A DNA stretch of 64,000 bases from Macrocystis pyrifera (lineage: Eukaryota > Sar > Phaeophyceae > Laminariales > Laminariaceae), in contig JASSKH010000022.1 in the NCBI GenBank assembly GCA_031763025.1, positions 406,628 through 470,627 on the forward strand, read 5' to 3'. This document shows positions 1 to 11,005 of this stretch, piece after piece. The translations under genes and the position numbers were made by a program. Below the pieces are notes generated by a model, which was not told the DNA's origin, did not search any database, and saw only the letters and a program-made list of their open reading frames with translations. How positions within the stretch are numbered: position 1 is the stretch's first letter; the number at the start of each line of letters is the position of its first letter.

Positions 1-32
1 GTGTCGGGGGAATGTGAGGCAACACTAGCCGC

Positions 33-260
33 TTGGAGGAGATCGTTACGATGGAGACCTTAAATAAAAACGTTTTCGCTCCCTATTGCTTGAAGATAGA
101 CAACAGCGTGGAGATTACCAAATTTCACTCTGTGTTGGAAGCGTATATATATTCCGTGGTGTGGATTAACAGGCCACGACGATCAGAAAAGGAGTACAGC
201 ATCAAGATTTCTTTGCACAATGTGGAAATCCTACACAAACGAAGAAAACTAGGCGCATAG
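33..260 (+). CDS. Hypothetical short ORF, left arm
   Basis: An intact 75-codon frame that starts at an early codon near 33 or at the ATG near 51. The composition is protein-like but no motif is recognised. It is copied intact at 13390-13617 on the minus strand. Upstream sequence is cut by the window edge, so it could be an internal or terminal exon. It may also be chance. Confidence 0.25.
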   Translation: MEEIVTMETLNKNVFAPYCLKIDNSVEITKFHSVLEAYIYSVVWINRPRRSEKEYSIKISLHNVEILHKRRKLGA

Positions 261-792
261 TATCTGCCAGGTGTCTCAAGCTCGGTGTACTCGTAGGTGA
301 TTCACGGATGGTAACAGTAGCTATTATTAGCAGCCCTAACGCTTAGTTTTAGAACGGTGACTAAGTAAGTATAACAATATAGCTCAATGGCTGCGTGACA
401 CACTAATCCGGACGGGCAAGCCTGAGAAATACATCTGCTGTGTCAACTATTGGTGTTTTAAATCTTAGGGTTGGAGTAACGTGTGAGAAATAATGTAAAG
501 TAAGTTGGGCGGGGGGGGGGACGGTGGTGAGGACGTTTCACGTTTTGTTGGGCGGGGGGGGGGGGGGGTGGTGAGGGCGTTTCACGTTTTTGTCCCCCCG
601 AATGATCGTATCGCATGGGAGAACACCGTGGTGATAGACAATCTCTCAGATGTTGTGTCATAGTTCGTATTATATTTTTACGATTCGCGTGTTTCGGTGG
701 AAATAAATGCAGTCGTCGTGGACCAACCAGAAAGCCCTTGCCCAAAGAAGATTGCGCAATTGCACCACATATGGTAGCTTACCGTACCACTA

Positions 793-1235
793 TTGAATAC
801 TGAGTATGCTTTGGCCACAAAACTGCTCTTGACCGTGGGGTCCGACAATCAAACGCACCAGGCCGGGGGATTTCGATTGGACTTCAACGAGGTCCGCCTG
901 TGGAAGGAGCGAGGCCCGTCAACATTCTTCAGGTTCTCGGGACGACCCGGGGACTACCGCATGCACAGCCACATTCACCACAACAACATGCTTTATTTCC
1001 TGGGGCCCGCGATCACCAGCTTGAGTGGGTAGTGTGGGACTGTCCCGTTCCTACCGAAGGTGACTGGGAGGTGTTGGAGCTCATTTGGCTGAAAGAGGGC
1101 AAGGGCGACGGCGACGACCGCACGAGGTTCAAGATTAGGTGTTACCGGAAGAATTACGTGAAGTGGGCCGTGTCCGGCTTCACTGCAACTGACTACTACG
1201 AGGACGCAACAGAATTCATTCTGCACGAAATTTGA
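793..1235 (+). pseudogene. Beta-trefoil-like ORF, frameshifted (left arm)
   Basis: Two overlapping frames (793-1032 and 900-1235) together describe one ~150-residue protein. The N-terminal part carries FRFSGRPGDYRMHSH and the C-terminal part WEVLELIWL, YVKWAVSG and EFILHEI. Alternating short strands of the type 'YxxxxSxxxNxLYFLG ... EFxL' recall fascin or actin-crosslinking beta-trefoils; this is a weak family inference. Here the frame is lost near 1011, where the sequence reads GCCCGCGATC. The right-arm copy reads GCCCGATC and stays in frame there. Because the break sites differ between arms, the locus was probably intact recently or the breaks are sequence errors. Confidence 0.4.
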
Positions 1236-1479
1236 ATATATCATAAACGTAGATTCCGCTGTATCGTTCCGTTCCCACTCATTAGGCTCAGGGAGAGTAT
1301 CGCTGACATTGGACGGCCATGTTGTGGCGTGCGACTGGACGGGGTGGACTAGACCGATGAATGGGTCAGCGGGAACGAGTCTAGAGGATGTCGCGCTTTG
1401 ACAGAGTGTGTATTGCTTCTCGGTGTTTTTGACAAGCTACATTTGATTCATTATGCACGTACCATAGTCGGAGATTATT

Positions 1480-2215
1480 TTACAGGGTTATACTAGGACG
1501 AGGAAGTCGACATATACTACGTATGCATGTCACGCTGAGCGCGAGGGCAAGGCTTCTTGTCCGTCTGTGGCGGCAGACTATATAGCATATGCTCACGCTG
1601 CGCCTTGATTTGATATATGCACAATCGTTGAACATTGTAGCTACGGCCGAAGGGGCAACGGAAGCGGTCACATACACCGCGCGCTAGGAGTGCTCGCTTT
1701 GATTTTCGTCCACAAACTGGGCATGGTTTGTTTTCTAGAGACTTCAGAGGAGGCTTATGCACATAACTACCCGGTATGTTGTTGGTAAGTTCGCAGTCGC
1801 AAATGCAGTCATACGTGTTTAAGGCATAGCGTTCACACATGCTATCTGTTCTGTATCTGGCGATAGACTAGACAGCACGTCTTCATGCTATGCCTTGACG
1901 TGTATGTGCGCAAGCCTCGCACTTGATGTATCAGGCTGAAGCGCCAGCGCAAGCTGCTCTAGATATCGCGCCCTGCTAGCGCGTGAATTTGCCGTAGCTG
2001 TGCCAAGGTGGGTTTTGGTCATTTTGCGCATTCCTTGTTGGCCCAGGCGGAGTACAGGGCTATGCTGGGGCGAGTTCGTTGCATTTTTTTTACATGCTTT
2101 CGTTCGCTCCAGGCATGGCGTAAACGCCTGTTGTCTTGACAGCATCTGGCGACAGATAAGAAGGCTTGTGTTCACGCTGAGCCTCGATTTATTAGTGCAT
2201 GAACTATGGGCTTGA
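1480..2215. repeat. Degenerate repeats with CACGCTGMGCCTYGATTT core (left arm)
   Basis: Three related segments follow one another around 1525-1625, 1850-1930 and 2110-2200. Each has a TCTGGCGACAGAT-like or TCTGTGGCGGCAGAC-like part followed by a motif like TCACGCTGAGCCTCGATTT. Spacing is irregular. No gene is visible apart from the Cys-rich ORF. It is mirrored at about 11435-12170. Confidence 0.5.
1517..1840 (-). CDS. Hypothetical Cys-rich ORF (left arm)
   Basis: An open frame of 107 codons starting at ATG 1840, with CICDCE near residue 13 and CPVCGRKSK near residue 41 followed by further cysteines. The CPxCG pair resembles a zinc ribbon but a complete finger is not evident. The copy at 11810-12133 is also open. 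No neighbouring gene is recognised, and it overlaps a region of degenerate repeats, so coding status is doubtful. Confidence 0.25.
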   Translation of the reverse strand: MCERYALNTYDCICDCELTNNIPGSYVHKPPLKSLENKPCPVCGRKSKRALLARGVCDRFRCPFGRSYNVQRLCIYQIKAQREHMLYSLPPQTDKKPCPRAQRDMHT

Positions 2216-2644
2216 TACTTTCGGTTGAAGAAGCAGTGGAAGCTACTAACGGTGCTTTGTGAGCGCGGTCACTGGTTCTCGTGGACAAAGCGACAAAGAG
2301 GTCCCTGTCAACTGCATGCTTTGCGGAAGCTCAAACAAGCGGACTTGGGTACGAATTGCTCGATGACAATGTTTTATTAAGTAAACGTCCTTCTCGCGGA
2401 CGGTACGAACGGCCCGAGCTACCTGATCCAAGTCCAGTCGACCAAGTAGGTCTGTGCACAACGGCCACCAACAATACTTTTATCAATTTCTTGGACAACG
2501 GCGAAACACCGCTGCGAAGGTCCCCGTACTAAGTTAGTATTTCCCCAATACCGAGCACAGCCGTAAACTCGGCCTTAGCCGCAGTCGAAAGACTCGCCTT
2601 TCCGCGTGTACGTAGCTGTTCGAGTACATGCGACAAATCCTTGA

Positions 2645-3612
2645 AATGCGTAAACGCTAGATATAATGAGTATGCTCATGGCTGAGGTTCGCAAGCGACG
2701 CCTGGTACGAGCAGGAAATAATCCGTTCGTGTTTATTGCCCATAGGTGACAGATCCAAATGACCACGAGATCCCGCGGTAATTTCCAACATATCCGGCCG
2801 TGATCTTCGGAAATACCTACGGGACCCAAGGGAGTCCACAATATTCTAACATACCTATAGTGTTTGGCCAATCTCTCCATGCACTTCGACCCCGTCGAGG
2901 ATGCGACTTCGTAGACCCGGGATGTCCCACCGGACCAAACACCTTCGCGTATATGGTCCATGGTTTATCCTGGGTTCGCGGTGGAATTACCTCTTGAACC
3001 GCGGGCTCTCATGGGAAACCCAGGTTGGACCGTGGGGCACCGCGTGTTCCGTGGAAAATGTAGCTGTTCAAGTTCATGTCATAAATCCTCTCAAGGCGTA
3101 AACGCTAGATATAACGTGTACGATGGTAACCGGGGTTCGCAACGAGACGTGGTACGAGAGGGAAAAAATCGGCGTTCGTATTTATATATATTACAGACCA
3201 TAGTAAATAGAGTATTGTCAGTAAAAAATGTAGATATATAGGTTTTGTGTGTACCATAGGTCCTATTTTAGTATGGTCCCCCGTAATAGTGCCAACCGGT
3301 GACGGAACCAAATGACCGTGGGATCCCGCGGTAATTCCCAGCATGATTCCGATCGTATCGGAAATCCCTATGGGACCCAAGGGAATCCACGATTTCAAAT
3401 ACATCAATGGTATTTGACCAATCTCCCCACGCATTTCGACTCCGTTGAGAATGCGACTTCGTCGTAGCCACAGGATGCCCGACTGGACCCAATACCTTGG
3501 GGTGTATGGTCCACGGTCTACCGCGGGTTCCCGGTGGAATCATCTCTTCCACTGCGGGCTCCCATGGGAAACCCAGGGTGAATTGTGGGCTACCGCGCGT
3601 TCCCGTGCCATT
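2645..3612. repeat. Two tandem ~430-bp segments, second split by a MITE
   Basis: Unit 1 (about 2645-3066) and unit 2 (about 3092-3612) align along their length. Both start GCGTAAACGCTAGATATAA, pass through CCAAATGACC, GGGACCCAAGGGA and CGATTTCGACTCC-like blocks, and end in GGGAAACCCAGG. Unit 2 is longer because it carries the MITE at 3189-3288, so unit 1 serves as an approximate empty site. Both units end in CCGCGGGTTCCC-like motifs that lead into the array that follows. Mirrored at about 10038-11005. Confidence 0.8.
3189..3288 (-). mobile_element. MITE family 1, left-arm copy
   Basis: A ~100-bp element with inverted ends. The right end CCCCCGTAATAG is intact; the left end TATTACAGACC is degraded. 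Its internal part GGTTTTGTGTGTACCATAGG matches the other copies. It has no coding capacity. It is flanked by TA, as are the better copies. Confidence 0.8.
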
Positions 3613-5340
3613 TTTTGTGGATCTAGGTGCCCTTCAATGGCGAACCGTGGGTCACCGTGCGTTCCCGTGGCAAATCAGCGGGTAACGAAGGGTTCCCGCG
3701 GGAACTCCTGCGAGAATTGGATTTCCTGTCAACCACAGCTTCACCGCAGGTGCTCGTCGTATTTCCGTGTTCAACCGTGGGTTCTAGTTCGAAGCCATGG
3801 CGAATCACGGGTTCCTATGCAAAGTCCCTGCCCAACCGTGGGTTGGATGTCGGTCAACGCGGGTTCCTGCGGAAAGCCCCGCGGGTTTGCTTGAGAACTC
3901 TCCGCTCAACCACGGATCTCCTTGGGAAGTCCATGGTGAACCGCGGGTTCGCTTGGGAAGTCCATAGTGAACCGCGGGTTTCCTTCGGAAGTCCCTGTTT
4001 AAAGGTGCATTTAGTGTCGGTCAGCGTGGGTTCCAATGGGAACTCTCGCGATTTTTCGTAGGAAGCTTCTCGTTAAATGTCCGGGGTGAACCATGGGTCC
4101 CCCGCACACATAGTTTCGACGGGTTCTGATGGGATTTCCGGGATCTGCCTAATCGTTAACCGTGAGTCCCCGGGGTAATCTCTACGGACACCCACGGTCT
4201 TCTACTGTATCCCACGGTCTTCCGCGGAAATCACCAAGGTCACCCACGATTTTCAACGGTTTTCCCGCTGGAATCCCCAAAGAAACCCATGGCTTCCACG
4301 AAAATCCCGACGGACGCATTAGATTTCTCACGGTGCTCCGCGTGAATAACCACGGGCACCCACGGCCTTTTGCCGTATCCCACGGTCTTCCGCTGTATCC
4401 TACGGGGGGGTCCCTACACGCACCCACTATTTCCGCGTGAATCCCCACGGGCACCCACGGGGATCATGACAGGCACCCGCGGTTTTCGCAAGAACTCCCA
4501 CAGGCACACATGGTCTGCCGCGATAATCCCGCTGATACACACGGCATTCCGCTGCATCTCACGAACTTCCGTGCTATAACGCGGGAATATCTACGGGCAC
4601 CCACGGATCCCTGCAGGAAACCCGGGCGCCCGCGCAAGACCGTGCGTGCCCGATTCCCGCGGGAAACCGCGGAAGGCCGTGAGACACCATGAAAGACTGT
4701 GGGTGCCCGTGAGGATTACCGTGGGAAACCGTGGATGACGGTGGAAATACCCGCGCGAAAGATCGTAGGGATTGTAGATGAATGCCGTGAGTTTCTGTGT
4801 GTCCATGTTTTTCCGGTGGGCGCCCGTGAGCATTCCGGCAGGAAACCACGGAAGACCATGGGTATCGTATGTGATTTCCGTGGGCTCTTATTGATCCCCA
4901 CGTTTCCCGTAGGTGTCGGTGGGCATTTCCTCGGGAAATCATGGGAATTGCAGATTATTCCCGTGGGTTCTTGTGGGTTCCTACGTTTCCTGCGGGATAG
5001 TATTCGGTATGAACCCCCATGACCTTTGATTCTACGCAATGGCCTTGCCTACGTATACTCTAGGAAACCTCCGTCTTACGATAGGGCTAGGAGCCCGTAG
5101 TACGTTTCGTGAGGGACCATGGGCTGTCCTACGGGAACTCCCGTAAGATCCCGCCGGAAACTTCGAGGGAAACGCAGCGGGACCCCCGGTATACCATAGG
5201 GTCCGCGGTCTTCGCGTGAAATCTCGTGGGAAATCTTGGCGTTACTCATGGTATGGGTTCTCGTGGGATTTCCATGTTTTCTCGTGGTTTCCCACGGAAC
5301 CGCATGGGGATTTCCCGAGCCCCCACGGGAAATCACGTGA
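3613..5340. repeat. Degenerate CCGTGGG/CCCACGG palindromic array (left arm)
   Basis: About 1.7 kb in which short motifs such as ACCGCGGGTTCC, GGGAATCCCCACGGGCACCC and CACGGTCTTCCGC recur every few tens of bases. One orientation (CCGNGGGTTC) prevails up to about 4150, then CCCACGG, then GTGGG/CCGTGGG forms. Long frames in all phases are a by-product of this biased composition. No conserved gene is seen. Mirrored at about 8310-10037. Confidence 0.75.
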
Positions 5341-5829
5341 CACTGCAGTAAATCGTTGATGTAGAGCGATATTGAACCGCACCTTCAAATTCACCTTCTT
5401 TAGTACGAATGTTTCAGGAGAAGCTTGCATATTTTGGTACACACGGCTATTCTAGAGTTGGGTGCATGCTCCGCCTCACCACGAGTAAAACTATTGTACT
5501 ATAGTGGATTAGTAGCCGAGCGCAGGGAGGAAATGTTTGGTGGGCACGCTTGTCACAATTTCGAGAAAAAACGGGGGGGGGGAACGTTGTACGGGGCTCT
5601 ATGGCCTGACGCTAAAACTCTCGGGCTATTTCGAGCGAATGATTAGGGTTCCGTCACAATAAACATGGAAACGGACTCCACATCCTGAAACTGCAGCACC
5701 ACAACGCTTGCTACGCTGCTGGCGAGTTCCATGCAAGGCAACAGGTTGCATCTCCGGTAGTCTCCACTCGATGCCCCTATTGGCTTGCAGCTCAGTGCGT
5801 ACGATATACGACGGTATCACTCCTTACGT
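5341..5829. other. Arm segment without recognised gene (left)
   Basis: A unique-looking stretch with short frames only, including 5626-5820 minus. A G-run near 5573-5582 varies between arms. It is mirrored at 7823-8309. No motif identified. Confidence 0.5.
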
Positions 5830-5935
5830 TGTATACCACACCCTCGGAGTATACTACTCGGGTGATAAAATCAAACAAATCCCCAAACAAACTACCCGAT
5901 TTTATCACCGGGGTACGTTCTATACCACACTCCTT
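5830..5935. repeat. Palindromic GTATACCACACC/GGTGATA element
   Basis: The segment runs GTATACCACACC ... CGGGTGATAAAATC, a short AT-rich middle with CCCCAAAC, then GATTTTATCACCGGGG ... TATACCACAC. The inner halves are inverted copies (GGGTGATAAAATC against GATTTTATCACC). Related modules occur at 6546-6633, in the spacer near 6946-7021, and in the mirror arm at 7715-7822 and 7022-7107. It may be a small foldback element. Confidence 0.55.
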
Positions 5936-6029
5936 GCGGTGTCATGTGTCGTACCTCGTACTGTTACTTAGCATGACACGATATCATCTGGGTGATACCG
6001 TGAGGTAAGCAAGCGCGCAGTACCCACAG

Positions 6030-6428
6030 GTGTACGAACGTACCACAGCATATTATGGGGACGAGCAAAATGGAGGTGGGGGAGGTGCAAAGGCCTTGCG
6101 AACGCGTGGCCATCCGAAGGGAGAAACATTCTTTTGCGGCGGCATTGACTGCTGCTATCGGTACTCACGGCTCACCTGTGCCTCCTGTGCTGCAGAGGCC
6201 CCCACTGCAGAGCTCACGATAAGACAGCGCAAGCGTCTGCCACCAAGGCTCCCACAGAAGAGTCCGTCGACAAACCAGGCACTCCATCAGAGCCCATCGA
6301 CAAGCCAGGCACTGCATCTGCTACTGAGGCCTCCACAACAGATGTACAACTTGGCAGTAAAAACCTGCAACCGCTGCTACCACACCCCTGATTTTCACAC
6401 CCCTTACCACCTTCGTGGAGTGTGGTAA
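6030..6428 (+). CDS. Hypothetical Pro/Thr/Ser-rich ORF (left arm)
   Basis: An open region that matches the minus-strand frame 7223-7657 but changes reading frame near 6188, because the arms differ by a few bases in a CTG run. The right-arm form contains a two-fold repeat around DKPGT. No domain recognised. It may be part of an old transposon or of a secreted low-complexity protein. Confidence 0.2.
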   Translation: MYERTTAYYGDEQNGGGGGAKALRTRGHPKGETFFCGGIDCCYRYSRLTCASCAAEAPTAELTIRQRKRLPPRLPQKSPSTNQALHQSPSTSQALHLLLRPPQQMYNLAVKTCNRCYHTPDFHTPYHLRGVW

Positions 6429-6633
6429 TCCTCCAACCACTATTAATGACTGCTGTCGCATCTTGTTTATCACGCCCCTTCCTGCTTGGAGTGTGAGCCA
6501 AACCTTTTGCATCTACTGTTTTCACACCCATGTTACCACCCCCCGCTAGAGTATACCACCCCGGTGATATGCTTTATCAAATCCCAAAATAGGCATTAAC
6601 TTTGTCACCGGGGTACGCCGTATATCACACCCC

Positions 6634-6733
6634 NNNNNNNNNNNNNNNNNNNNNNNNNNNNNNNNNNNNNNNNNNNNNNNNNNNNNNNNNNNNNNNNNNN
6701 NNNNNNNNNNNNNNNNNNNNNNNNNNNNNNNNN
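6634..6733. other. Assembly gap of exactly 100 N
   Basis: There are one hundred consecutive N. This round number is commonly used for a gap of unknown size. It lies at the inner end of the left arm, so the centre of the palindrome is unresolved and the two sides may come from separately assembled contigs. Confidence 0.99.
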
Positions 6734-7021
6734 CATGCTTGAAAAGAACGGATGGGCCAGAGGGGCATAAATCGGCGAGCCCGCCCGCCTTCCTACTTTA
6801 ATATTATACACTATACTATAAATAACGATGCCTGCTTCCTGATCACGAGCTAATTCATCGGCTGACCCTGACTGATCGAGCTCGTGGTGAGATTACGTAC
6901 ATTACACGACGAGAGCTGTGGTGAGCCTTGGATCACGTACGGTATACGATGGTGTATACCACACCCCCTGGGTGATGAGATTTGGGGCTCTACAAACTTA
7001 TCACCCGGTGTGTTATACTCC
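6734..7021. other. Spacer between palindrome arms
   Basis: These 288 bp have no partner in the visible left arm; the partner could lie in the N gap. The inner part (about 6946-7021) holds the same GGTGTATACCACACCCC and TATCACCCGG motifs found inside the arms. No gene is seen. Confidence 0.8.
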
Positions 7022-7222
7022 GGGGTGTGATATACGGCGTACCCCGGTGACAAAGTTAATGCCTATTTTGGGATTTGATAAAGCATATCACCGGGGTGGT
7101 ATACTCTAGCGGGGTGGTAACATGGGTGTGAAAACAGTAGATGCAAAAGGTTGGCTCACACTCCAAGCAGGAAGGGCGTGATAAACAAGATGCGACAGCA
7201 GTCATTAATAGTGGTTGGAGGA

Positions 7223-7657
7223 TTACCACACTCCCACGAAGGTGGTAAGGGGTGTGAAAATCAGGGTGTGGTAGCAGCGGTTGCAGGTTTTACTGCCAAG
7301 TTGTACATCTGTTGTGGAGGCCTCAGTAGCAGATGCAGTGCCTGGCTTGTCGATGGGCTCTGATGGAGTGCCTGGTTTGTCGACGGACTCTTCTGTGGGA
7401 GCCTTGGTGGCAGACGCTTGCGCTGTCTTATCGTGAGCTCTGCAGTGGGGGCCTCTGCAGCAGCAGGAGGCACAGGTGAGCCGTGAGTACCGATAGCAGC
7501 AGTCAATGCCGCCGCAAAAGAATGTTTCTCCCTTCGGATGGCCACGCGTTCGCAAGGCCTTTGCACCTCCCCCACCTCCATTTTGCTCGTCCCCATAATA
7601 TGCTGTGGTACGTTCGTACACCTGTGGTACTGCGCGCTTGCTTACCTCACGTATCAC
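7223..7657 (-). CDS. Hypothetical Pro/Thr/Ser-rich ORF (right arm)
   Basis: A frame of 144 codons, the longer form of the ORF at 6030-6428. It contains GGGGGAKALRTRGHPKGE, a Cys-rich patch and a duplicated 10-codon unit around VDKPGTP/IDKPGTA. No start context or introns can be judged. Confidence 0.25.
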   Translation of the reverse strand: MIREVSKRAVPQVYERTTAYYGDEQNGGGGGAKALRTRGHPKGETFFCGGIDCCYRYSRLTCASCCCRGPHCRAHDKTAQASATKAPTEESVDKPGTPSEPIDKPGTASATEASTTDVQLGSKTCNRCYHTLIFTPLTTFVGVW

Positions 7658-8309
7658 CCAGATGATATCGTGTCATGCTAAGTAACAGTACGAGGTACGA
7701 CACATGACACCCGCAAGGAGTGTGGTATAGAACGACCCCGGTGATAAATCGGGTAGTTTGTTTGGGGATTTGTTTGATTTTATCACCCGAGTAGTATACT
7801 CCGAGGTGTGGTATACAACGTAAGGAGTGATACCGTCGTATATCGTACGCACTGAGCTGCAAGCCAATAGGGGCATCGAGTGGAGACTACCGGAGATGCA
7901 ACCTGTTGCCTTGCATGGAACTCGCCAGCAGCGTAGCAAGCGTTGTGGTGCTGCAGTTTCAGGATGTGGAGTCCGTTTCCATGTTTATTGTGACGGAACC
8001 CTAATCATTCGCTCGAAATAGCCCGAGAGTTTTAGCGTCAGGCCATAGAGCCCCGTACAACGTTCCCCCCCCCCGTTTTTTTTCTCGAAATTGTGACAAG
8101 CGTGCCCACCAAACATTTCCTCCCTGCGCTCGGCTACTAATCCACTATAGTACAATAGTTTTACTCGTGGTGAGGCGGAGCATGCACCCAACTCTAGAAT
8201 AGCCGTGTGTACCAAAATATGCAAGCTTCTCCTGAAACATTCGTACTAAAGAAGGTGAATTTGAAGGTGCGGTTCAATATCGCTCTACATCAACGATTTA
8301 CTGCAGTGT

Positions 8310-10037
8310 CACGTGATTTCCCGTGGGGGCTCGGGAAATCCCCATGCGGTTCCGTGGGAAACCACGAGAAAACATGGAAATCCCACGAGAACCCATACCA
8401 TGAGTAACGCCAAGATTTCCCACGAGATTTCACGCGAAGACCGCGGGACCCTATGGTATACCGGGGGTCCCGCTGCGTTTCCCTCGAAGTTTCCGGCGGG
8501 ATCTTACGGGAGTTCCCGTAGGACAGCCCATGGTCCCTCACGAAACGTACTACTACGGGCTCCTAGCCCTATCGTAAGACGGAGGTTTCCTAGAGTATAC
8601 GTAGCAAGGCCATTGCGTAGAATCAAAGGTCATGGGGGTTCATACCGAATACTATCCCGCAGGAAACGTAGGAACCCACAAGAACCCACGGGAATAATCT
8701 GCAATTCCCATGATTTCCCGAGGAAATGCCCACCGACACCTACGGGAAACGTGGGGATCAATAAGAGCCCACGAAATCACATACGATACCCATGGTCTTC
8801 CGTGGTTTCCTGCCGGAATGCTCACGGGCGCCCACCGGAAAAACATGGACACACAGAAACTCACGGCATTCATCTACAATCCCTACGATCTTTCGCGCGG
8901 GTATTTCCACCGTCATCCACGGTTTCCCACGGTAATCCTCACGGGCACCCACAGTCTTTCATGGTGTCTCACGGCCTTCCCGCGGTTTCCCGCGGGAATC
9001 GGGCACGCACGGTCTTGCGCGGGCGCCCGGGTTTCCTGCAGGGATCCGTGGGTGCCCGTAGATATTCCCGCGTTATAGCACGGAAGTTCGTGAGATGCAG
9101 CGGAATGCCGTGTGTATCAGCGGGATTATCGCGGCAGACCATGTGTGCCTGTGGGAGTTCTTGCGAAAACCGCGGTGCCTGTCATGATCCCCGTGGGTGC
9201 CCGTGGGATTCACCGGAAATAGTGGGTGCGTGTAGGGACCCCCTGCCGTAGGATACAGCGGAAGACCGTGGGATACGGCAAAAGGCCGTGGGTGCCCGTG
9301 GTTATTCACGCGGAGCACCGTGAGAAATCTAATGCGTCCGTCGGGATTTTCGTGGAAGCCATGGGTTTCTTTGGGGATTCCAGCGGGAAACCGTTGAAAA
9401 TCGTGGGTGACCTTGGTGATTTCCGCGGAAGACCGTGGGATACAGTAGAAGACCGTGGGTGTCCGTAGAGATTACCCCGGGGACTCACGGTTAACGATTA
9501 GGCAGATCCCGGAAATCCCATCAGAACCCGTCGAAACTATGTGTGCGGGGACCCATGGTTCACCCCGGACATTTAACGAGAAGCTTCCTACGAAAAATCG
9601 CGAGAGTTCCCATTGGAACCCACGCTGACCGACACTAAATGCACCTTTAAACAGGGACTTCCGAAGGAAACCCGCGTTCACTATGGACTTCCCAAGCGAA
9701 CCCGCGGTTCACCATGGACTTCCCAAGGAGATCCGTGGTTGAGCGGAGAGTTCTCAAGCAAACCCGCGGGGCTTTCCGCAGGAACCCGCGTTGACCGACA
9801 TCCAACCCACGGTTGGGCAGGGACTTTGCATAGGAACCCGTGATTCGCCATGGCTTCGAACTAGAACCCACGGTTGAACACGGAAATACGACGAGCACCT
9901 GCGGTGAAGCTGTGGTTGACAGGAAATCCAATTCTCGCAGGAGTTCCCGCGGGAACCCTTCGTTACCCGCTGATTTGCCACGGGAACGCACGGTGACCCA
10001 CGGTTCGCCATTGAAGGGCACCTAGATCCACAAAAAA
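8310..10037. repeat. Degenerate CCGTGGG/CCCACGG palindromic array (right arm)
   Basis: Mirror of 3613-5340. A 312-codon frame runs through it (8313-9251, plus strand). It consists of low-complexity HGLP/RGNP-type residues from the DNA motif, and the partner arm breaks it. I do not call it a gene. Confidence 0.75.
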
Positions 10038-11005
10038 TGGCACGGGAACGCGCGGTAGCCCACAATTCACCCTGGGTTTCCCATGGGAGCCCGCAGTGGA
10101 AGAGATGATTCCACCGGGAACCCGCGGTAGACCGTGGACCATACACCCCAAGGTATTGGGTCCAGTCGGGCATCCTGTGGCTACGACGAAGTCGCATTCC
10201 TCAACGGAGTCGAAATGCGTGGGGAGATTGGTCAAATACCATTGATGTATTTGAAATCGTGGATTCCCTTGGGTCCCATAGGGATTTCCGATACGATCGG
10301 AATCATGCTGGGAATTACCGCGGGATCCCACGGTCATTTGGTTCCGTCACCGGTTGGCACTATTACGGGGACCATACTAAAATAGGACCTATGGTACACA
10401 CAAAACCTATATATCTACATTTTTTTACTGACAATACTCTATTTACTATGGTCTGTAATATATATAAATACGAACGCCGATTTTTTTCCCTCTCGTACCA
10501 CGTCTCGTTGCGAACCCCGGTTACCATCGTACACGTTATATCTAGCGTTTACGCCTTGAGAGGATTTATGACATGAACTTGAACAGCTACATTTTCCACG
10601 GAACACGCGGTGCCCCACGGTCCAACCTGGGTTTCCCATGAGAGCCCGCGGTTCAAGAGGTAATTCCACCGCGAACCCAGGATAAACCATGGACCATATA
10701 CGCGAAGGTGTTTGGTCCGGTGGGACATCCCGGGTCTACGAAGTCGCATCCTCGACGGGGTCGAAGTGCATGGAGAGATTGGCCAAACACTATAGGTATG
10801 TTAGAATATTGTGGACTCCCTTGGGTCCCGTAGGTATTTCCGAAGATCACGGCCGGATATGTTGGAAATTACCGCGGGATCTCGTGGTCATTTGGATCTG
10901 TCACCTATGGGCAATAAACACGAACGGATTATTTCCTGCTCGTACCAGGCGTCGCTTGCGAACCTCAGCCATGAGCATACTCATTATATCTAGCGTTTAC
11001 GCATT
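10038..11005. repeat. Mirror of tandem ~430-bp segments (right arm)
   Basis: Reverse-complement copy of 2645-3612, including its MITE insertion at 10361-10460. The MITE was therefore present before the arms became two copies. Confidence 0.8.
10361..10460 (+). mobile_element. MITE family 1, right-arm copy
   Basis: Mirror of 3189-3288; it begins TATTACGGGGACC and ends GGTCTGTAATA. It was duplicated along with the arm, so it is not an independent insertion. Confidence 0.8.

Larger units (their letters stand above)
1..6633 (+). repeat. Left arm of giant inverted repeat
   Basis: Each stretch of this arm reappears reverse-complemented in 7022-13649; paired coordinates sum to about 13650-13655. 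The first bases of the window pair with 13620-13649, so the arm may extend left of the window. The arms differ only by scattered single-base changes and small indels, for example a C-run near 949, a 2-base difference near 1011, a T-run near 2085, a base near 2120 and changes near 4390, 5575 and 6190. Such low divergence fits a recent duplication, gene conversion, or two assembled copies of one locus. The arm stops exactly at the N gap. Confidence 0.95.

Noticed and set aside
8313..9251. 312-codon plus-strand frame in the right arm
   Set aside because: It consists of low-complexity residues produced by the CCCACGG/CCGTGGG palindrome array, and the mirror arm breaks it. Long frames exist in several phases there.
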